Positions 8,701 to 10,696 of a DNA stretch of 10,696 nucleotides are shown here, in pieces. Origin of the DNA: Phoronis pallida (taxonomy: Eukaryota > Phoronida > Phoronidae); contig JAOXYC010229126.1 of assembly GCA_028565715.1 (NCBI GenBank), forward strand, positions 1-10,696, read 5' to 3'. A program made the translations under genes and the position numbers. Below the pieces are notes generated by a model. That model saw nothing but the letters and a program-made list of their open reading frames with translations. It was not told where the DNA came from and searched no databases. The number at the start of each line of letters is the position of its first letter. Within the stretch, counting starts at the first letter, position 1.

Positions 8701-9666
8701 TTATGAATCTTTTCAACTGAAATAACCTTTGTAAAAGTCCTAGAACCTTGAGGTTTTCCAAACCTCTTCGATGGGATGTTTGATATCAGAGTGAGGCTCC
8801 CGTTCCATTGAAACGGTCAATAGGAACTCAGGGTTCCGCTGCTTTTATAAAGATATTTCCAGGTAAAAAGATTCATAATTATTCTACTTCCCCCAATGTT
8901 AATGAATGAGAGTGTTTACTGCATGTTGATTTTAACAATAATAACCGCACGATTTGTGTTATTTTTTCTAATTAGACGTAAATCAGGAGAAACAACAAAA
9001 AGCATTGGAAGATGGTATTGAGAAGTTTGATAAGTCATGCCTCAAACCCACAAAGCCATTTGAGAAAAATCCTGTCGAGGAGGAAAAACGCCACAAGCAG
9101 ATTGATAACGAACTGAAGTCGTTTGATACAACAAAACTCAAACATGCTCAAACTTCACAAATGAATGGTAATTAATCAGATGTTTTGGTCTATTGTAAAT
9201 AGTACAATAATTTGGGATTTGTTATTAAACTTTATTATGAAATTATTTTGATGTAGACATTTGGTGTCAAATTATTTCTATCATATTTCCATTGCTCTAT
9301 CTTTCATTAAAAATTTGTTTTCCAAAAGATTGAAACAAAAAAGGAATATGAAAATGTCTTTTGAATTTTTTTTCGAGTACAAACAAAAAACTTCAGTTAA
9401 TATGTTTTAGTTGATGAATGTCACTTCGGTTTGCATGAGTTTCAAATTCATCGAAAAAGTGTTGAATTGAATTTTAGTGTGTGTTCAGTTACTCATGTGT
9501 TAATTATTAGATGCGAACTTGTTTTAATTAACTGCATGATGTTATCGTTTAGTTGTGGAGGTTGAGAAAAACCGCAATTCGCTCAAGAAGGAGCTACCCG
9601 CTTTCGACACCTCCAAATTAAAGCATGTTGAGGCTGTTGAAAAGAACCCTCTTCCTGACCAAACAG
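2695..9666 (+). CDS. Multi-repeat beta-thymosin, 3' incomplete (8 coding exons, 9 repeats)
   Basis: The joined CDS is 2695-2791, 5311-5424, 6392-6505, 6972-7067, 7368-7481, 7936-8049, 8976-9167 and 9553-9666. It totals 955 bases: 318 complete codons plus one base of a split codon, with no stop. The product is nine tandem beta-thymosin/WH2-type actin-binding repeats. Each has an EK-rich helix ending in a conserved Phe (F12, F50, F88, F126, F158, F196, F234, F266, F298) and then an LKxx core. Most carry an EKNPLPD-like tail. There is no signal peptide or membrane segment, so a cytoplasmic location is inferred. Known relatives (Ciboulot, tetraThymosin-beta, Csp24, thypedin) bind G-actin and either sequester it or help deliver it to barbed ends. 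All introns are phase 1. Family assignment is secure; orthology, total repeat number and exact actin activity are not. Confidence 0.93.
3763..3852. repeat. Long imperfect hairpin / fold-back repeat
   Basis: Arms at 3763-3804 and 3811-3852 pair around a 6-base loop (CCTGAC). The inner 22 bases of each arm match with one mismatch and include GACTGATTGT on the left and ACAATCAGTC on the right. The outer 20 bases pair with three further mismatches. The DNA is AT-rich. It could be a small MITE, or an RNA hairpin when transcribed as part of intron 1. No clear target-site duplication is visible. Confidence 0.7.
4937..4964. repeat. Perfect 12-bp inverted repeat with 4-base loop
   Basis: CAATGGCTGTTT at 4937-4948 is perfectly mirrored by AAACAGCCATTG at 4953-4964, with ACCA between them. 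The flanks show weaker symmetry: ATTATGCAT starts at 4922 and TGCATAAATT at 4968. The fold may therefore extend over about 55 bases with interruptions. It resembles the core of a small fold-back element in intron 1. Confidence 0.65.
5217..5256 (+). promoter_or_regulatory. CCAAT box plus two GC boxes (possible internal promoter)
   Basis: An inverted CCAAT box (ATTGG at 5218-5222, in GATTGGCTA) is followed by GGGCGGGGC at 5236-5244 and GGGCGGGGT at 5248-5256. Both GC sequences fit Sp-family binding sites. The cluster lies 55-93 bases upstream of exon 2 and is the most GC-rich spot in an AT-rich intron. CCAAT plus paired GC boxes is a classic TATA-less promoter layout. That it works as an alternative promoter is inference; it could also be an enhancer or a chance cluster. 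Confidence 0.35.
5311..5424 (+). CDS. Coding exon 2: repeat 2 (residues 33-70)
   Basis: A 114-base exon between the acceptor GCTTTTCTAG and the donor TGG|GTAAGT, phase 1 at both ends. It encodes one 38-residue repeat starting DVTQEK, with helix Phe F50 in GVTGFNPRQ and core L55-K56-S57-T58. The tail is E62-R-N-Y-L-P-D instead of EKNPLPD. The start matches the DVAAEK...GIxxFN pattern of the family. The core and tail are divergent, so affinity for actin may be altered. The last codon is an in-frame ATG (5421-5423) in the strong context ACCATGG. Confidence 0.9.
5425..6391 (+). other. Intron 2 (967 bases, phase 1)
   Basis: Bounded by GTAAGT and a long pyrimidine tract ending CCCTTCCCTAG, the strongest acceptor in the window. 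I see no exon, RNA gene or clear repeat inside. Confidence 0.85.
6392..6505 (+). CDS. Coding exon 3: repeat 3 (residues 71-108)
   Basis: A 114-base exon, phase 1 at both ends, giving a 38-residue repeat. It starts VLQQEK, carries an unusual His triplet (H77-H79) in the helix, and has F88 followed by core L93-K94-R95-A96-A97. The tail EKNPLPD (100-106) is canonical. The core lacks the usual Thr/Glu after LK, so binding may be weaker. The chosen donor is AAA-A|GTAGGT at 6506, because it gives the family's 38 codons and parallels exon 6. A second GT six bases upstream (6500) is in the same phase and would remove two codons. Confidence 0.88.
6506..6971 (+). other. Intron 3 (466 bases, phase 1)
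   Basis: AT-rich, bounded by GTAGGT and GATATTTTCAG, with no gene inside. Close to its 3' end, TCAACCAAT (6925-6933) pairs perfectly with ATTGGTTGA (6954-6962). This 9-bp hairpin with a 20-base loop ends nine bases before the acceptor AG, probably across the branch-point region. Confidence 0.8.
6972..7067 (+). CDS. Coding exon 4: short repeat 4 (residues 109-140)
   Basis: A 96-base exon, phase 1 at both ends, encoding 32 residues, six fewer than its neighbours. It has a normal EK-rich helix (SISEEKKHVELV), F126 and the textbook core L131-K132-K133-T134. After the core come only VPGERD: the EKNPLPD tail is missing. The donor ATGG|GTGAGT is strong and no better downstream donor restores the tail, so the shortening looks real. 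In the family the missing part is the C-terminal segment that covers the actin pointed face. This repeat should therefore act more like a WH2 domain (inference). Confidence 0.88.
7068..7367 (+). other. Intron 4 (300 bases, phase 1)
   Basis: The shortest intron, bounded by GTGAGT and GTTTTTGTTTCAG. I see nothing else in it. Confidence 0.85.
7368..7481 (+). CDS. Coding exon 5: repeat 5 (residues 141-178)
   Basis: A 114-base exon, phase 1-1, encoding a canonical 38-residue repeat. It has a highly charged helix (VVQEEKKHKKLETEVEKF), F158, core L163-K164-H165-T166-E167 and tail EKNVLPD (170-176). LKHTE followed by EKNVLPD is close to typical invertebrate beta-thymosin repeats, so this is one of the best candidates for tight G-actin binding. 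The donor is CGG|GTAAAT. Confidence 0.93.
7482..7935 (+). other. Intron 5 (454 bases, phase 1)
   Basis: Bounded by GTAAAT and CCTATTTTTCAG. It contains no recognisable gene. The open frame of exon 5 reads on into the intron for about 170 bases, but without family similarity. Confidence 0.85.
7936..8049 (+). CDS. Coding exon 6: repeat 6 (residues 179-216)
   Basis: A 114-base exon, phase 1-1, encoding a canonical 38-residue repeat. It begins AVAAEKKQQEFEQAV, with F196, core L201-K202-H203-V204-E205 and tail EKNPLPD (208-214). It closely resembles repeats 1 and 9 in protein (FDxSKLKHVE) but differs at many silent sites, so the repeats are old rather than recent duplicates. The donor is AAA|GTGAGT. 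Confidence 0.94.
8093..8306. mobile_element. MITE-like element A (about 214 bp, about 50-bp terminal inverted repeats)
   Basis: The left end starts GGAAATGAGGCAAATTAC (8093-8110) and runs to about 8143. It is mirrored by the right end, about 8259-8306, ending GCCTCATTTCC. The arms match over roughly 50 bases with a few substitutions and a 3-base gap, and both contain the ATGACCACTCT motif. The interior has no coding capacity and includes the palindrome ACTATG-TTA-CATAGT near the centre. This is the structure of a non-autonomous DNA transposon. No unambiguous target-site duplication is seen (TA on the left, GATA on the right). The family is unknown to me. Confidence 0.75.
8693..8885. mobile_element. 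MITE-like fold-back element B (about 193 bp)
   Basis: GAATAATTATGAATCTTTT at about 8695-8713 is mirrored by AAAAAGATTCATAATTATTC at about 8865-8884. With small gaps the symmetry continues inward: TTTGTAAAAG...AGAACCTTGAG on the left matches the reverse complement of CTCAGGGTTCC...CTTTTATAAAG on the right. The arms thus cover about 70 bases each. The interior also holds the hairpin GAGGTTT-TCC-AAACCTC. It is non-coding. The end sequences differ from element A, so this is a second family. Confidence 0.7.
8976..9167 (+). CDS. Coding exon 7: fused repeats 7 and 8 (residues 217-280)
   Basis: A 192-base exon, phase 1-1, encoding 64 residues and two repeats with no intron between them. Repeat 7 has F234, core L239-K240-P241-T242 and then EKNP (246-249). 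Repeat 8 starts EEEKRHKQ at 251 and has F266 and core L271-K272-H273-A274. Aligned with exon 5, the junction lacks about six codons, exactly where an intron would be expected. Repeat 8 also ends after TSQMN and lacks the EKNPLPD tail, as repeat 4 does. The acceptor is TCTAATTAG and the donor ATGG|GTAATT. Confidence 0.9.
9168..9552 (+). other. Intron 7 (385 bases, phase 1)
   Basis: Bounded by GTAATT and TTATCGTTTAG, AT-rich, with no gene or clear repeat visible. Confidence 0.85.
9553..9666 (+). CDS. Coding exon 8: repeat 9 (residues 281-318)
   Basis: A 114-base exon, phase 1-1, encoding a canonical 38-residue repeat. It begins VVEVEKNRNSLKKELPAF, with F298, core L303-K304-H305-V306-E307 and tail EKNPLPD (310-316). 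The last full codons are CAA-ACA, then a split G and the donor GTAATT at 9667. Because the exon ends in a phase-1 donor without a stop, at least one further coding exon must follow, probably beyond the window. Confidence 0.92.
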
Positions 9667-9910
9667 GTAATTAGGAAGACGAGAATACTAATTAATGAAA
9701 TATTCATTTAGTGATATTTTAATAAGTGATAACTATTGAAAAGATAGAAAAATAAGAGTTTTGATAATTTCAGTATTCATATGGTAATGATGTGTTAATT
9801 ATATCCATTTATTATTCAACCTATTTACGATACTGAACGATATCCTTAGCAAAGGATTCTACCTCAGTATCCCCCTTGAATCTGAATAATTTACTGTACC
9901 TGTCATGGCT

Positions 9911-9984
9911 GCCTCATTAGCTCAGTTGGTAGAGCACTTGCCTAGATTGCAAGCCTGCCGTGGGTTCGAGTCCCATGATGGGTC
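9911..9984 (+). mobile_element. tRNA-derived SINE head or tRNA pseudogene 1
   Basis: The A box TAGCTCAGTTGG (9918-9929) and B box GGTTCGAGTCC (9963-9973) match pol III promoter consensus exactly. The D stem (GCTC/GAGC), anticodon stem (CTTGC/GCAAG, loop CTAGATT) and T stem (GTGGG/CCCAT) all form. The acceptor stem does not: GCCTCAT against GATGGGT has two mismatches and three wobbles. The apparent anticodon AGA would mean Ser, yet the long Ser variable arm is absent. It is therefore more likely a SINE head than a working tRNA gene. The SINE body may be the sequence up to about 10110. Confidence 0.6.
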
Positions 9985-10084
9985 AGAAGATTTTCTCAGA
10001 TTCCAAACATATGGTAATCGTGATAAAACATCATGTGAAAAGGTGCACAGCGCCACTCATGGGGGAACATTTATACTGGCTATT

Positions 10085-10096
10085 AATAGCGCTATT
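10085..10096. repeat. Perfect 12-bp palindrome AATAGCGCTATT
   Basis: A self-complementary 12-mer with partly symmetric flanks (ATT before, TAAT after), lying between the two tRNA-like sequences. It may belong to the body or tail of the first SINE. Confidence 0.35.
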
Positions 10097-10127
10097 TAAT
10101 GCGTAATATTCAGACAGAATTAACTCC

Positions 10128-10209
10128 GGCTGGGTAGCTCAGTTGGTTAGAGCTACCGACCGGCAATCTGCAGACCTGGGTTCGATTCCCAGTCCAGTTC
10201 GGATTTTTT
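10128..10209 (+). mobile_element. tRNA-derived SINE head or tRNA pseudogene 2, with pol III terminator
   Basis: The A box TAGCTCAGTTGG (10135-10146) and B box GGTTCGATTCC (10179-10189) are intact. The D stem and T stem (CTGGG/CCCAG) are perfect. The acceptor stem GGCTGGG/TCCAGTT pairs with three wobbles. The anticodon arm (ACCGA against TCTGC) is broken and position 33 is C instead of T, so it cannot be a normal tRNA. A T6 run at 10204-10209 directly after it would stop pol III. This fits a short tRNA-derived retroelement copy. Confidence 0.6.
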
Positions 10210-10585
10210 CTGTCGTTTCAAATTCAAGTGATAAGTCATCATTATTTTTCTTTACATTGTGTCATCGCGGGTCAACATAATAATATTGTCTTCACCCTTA
10301 AAACGCTATGCCTAGAGTAATATCGGAATTTGTTTTTGGCCAATTTTTTTAAGAAATAGTTTTTGAATGCCTTGTTACAATTGTATGGCTTTGATATCCC
10401 ACCTAGTACTGATTTAGATGCATAATTTTGTGAGAGGTTCTACTAATGCATGTTAGATCTGCAAACATTCATTTGACCCCAACCTATTTTACTCATTGTG
10501 TTTTTGTTTTGTCATACTTGTCAGCATACTTGTCAAAATAAGTTGTTTTCAGATTATATAATTTGTTTAAAAAAACAAAGTTTGA

Positions 10586-10656
10586 CACGTGACCTAGTAA
10601 TTTCCTCAACTGAGGAAAATGATTTTCCTCAGTTGAGGAAATTACTAGGTCACGTG
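10586..10656. repeat. Perfect 35-bp inverted repeat with 1-base spacer
   Basis: The left arm 10586-10620 is the exact reverse complement of the right arm 10622-10656, with a single G between them. The outer ends are the E-box palindrome CACGTG. Each arm also contains its own palindrome, TTTCCTCA-AC-TGAGGAAA, so the sequence can fold as one long hairpin or as smaller ones. Beyond the arms, TTTGA on the left recurs as TCAAA on the right after six extra bases (ATGTGA). It may be a fold-back transposon or a recent inverted duplication. Confidence 0.85.
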
Positions 10657-10696
10657 ATGTGATCAAATTAGTTGCTTGACCAGATTTATAATTAAT

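Larger units (their letters stand above)
8050..8975 (+). other. Intron 6 (926 bases, phase 1), host to two MITE-like elements
   Basis: Bounded by GTGAGT and TTTTTTCTAATTAG. Nearly half its length is accounted for by the two fold-back elements listed separately (8093-8306 and 8693-8885). I see nothing else in it. Confidence 0.85.
9667..10696 (+). other. Start of intron 8, no coding exon recognised
   Basis: The stretch after the exon 8 donor contains two tRNA-derived sequences and a terminal palindrome, listed separately. I see no further beta-thymosin exon and no terminal exon with a convincing stop. The intron therefore probably exceeds 1 kb and continues past the window. Confidence 0.65.

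Noticed and set aside
9774-9787. Possible terminal coding exon (acceptor TTTCAG at 9768-9773, then four codons and TAA)
   Set aside because: In phase 1 it would add only V-F-I-W before a stop, unlike beta-thymosin C-termini, and AT-rich introns give such acceptor-like sites by chance. It remains possible only if transcripts show it.
9911-9984. Functional tRNA-Ser (anticodon AGA)
   Set aside because: The acceptor stem is poorly paired and the long variable arm required for Ser is absent.
9905-10099. 64-codon + strand open frame starting MAASLAQLVEHLP
   Set aside because: The SLAQLVEHLP...ACRGFES pattern is what a tRNA-like sequence gives when translated; the segment is the tRNA-derived repeat.

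Overview
The window looks like part of an animal nuclear genome. It is AT-rich and intron-dense, with GT..AG splice sites, tRNA-derived short interspersed elements and several fold-back (MITE-like) inverted repeats. The one protein gene I can support is a multi-repeat beta-thymosin on the + strand. Genes of this kind occur across invertebrates (fly Ciboulot, nematode tetraThymosin-beta, mollusc Csp24, hydra thypedin). A lophotrochozoan such as a mollusc is my best guess for the source, but the sequence does not settle it.

Layout. Positions 1-2669 hold no recognisable coding sequence; a CTCCCGG-rich repeat lies near 1790-1930. An acceptor at 2668-2669 leads into 25 bases of 5' UTR and the start codon at 2695. 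Eight coding exons follow: 2695-2791, 5311-5424, 6392-6505, 6972-7067, 7368-7481, 7936-8049, 8976-9167 and 9553-9666. Joined, they give 318 residues with no stop and the reading frame open at the 3' end. The gene therefore runs past the window, or at least past 9666. All seven introns between coding exons are phase 1. Five internal exons are exactly 114 bases (38 codons, one repeat each). The exceptions are the shorter fourth exon (96 bases) and the seventh exon (192 bases), which carries two fused repeats.

Intron 1 (2.5 kb) contains two hairpin-forming inverted repeats and, just upstream of exon 2, a CCAAT/GC-box cluster that could be an alternative promoter. Intron 6 carries two separate MITE-like elements. 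Downstream of exon 8 lie two tRNA-like sequences with intact pol III A and B boxes but decayed tRNA folds. Near the right edge is a perfect 35-bp inverted repeat with a one-base spacer.

Functional picture. Each repeat has the N-terminal amphipathic helix with its conserved Phe, the LKxx actin-binding core, and usually the EKNPLPD tail. The product should be a cytoplasmic protein that binds several G-actin monomers. The repeats are not equal. Repeats 1, 5, 6 and 9 look canonical. Repeats 2 and 3 have altered cores. Repeats 4 and 8 lack the C-terminal tail and so resemble plain WH2 domains. Because every internal exon is phase 1-1, any of them can be skipped without breaking the frame, so repeat number and type could be tuned by splicing.
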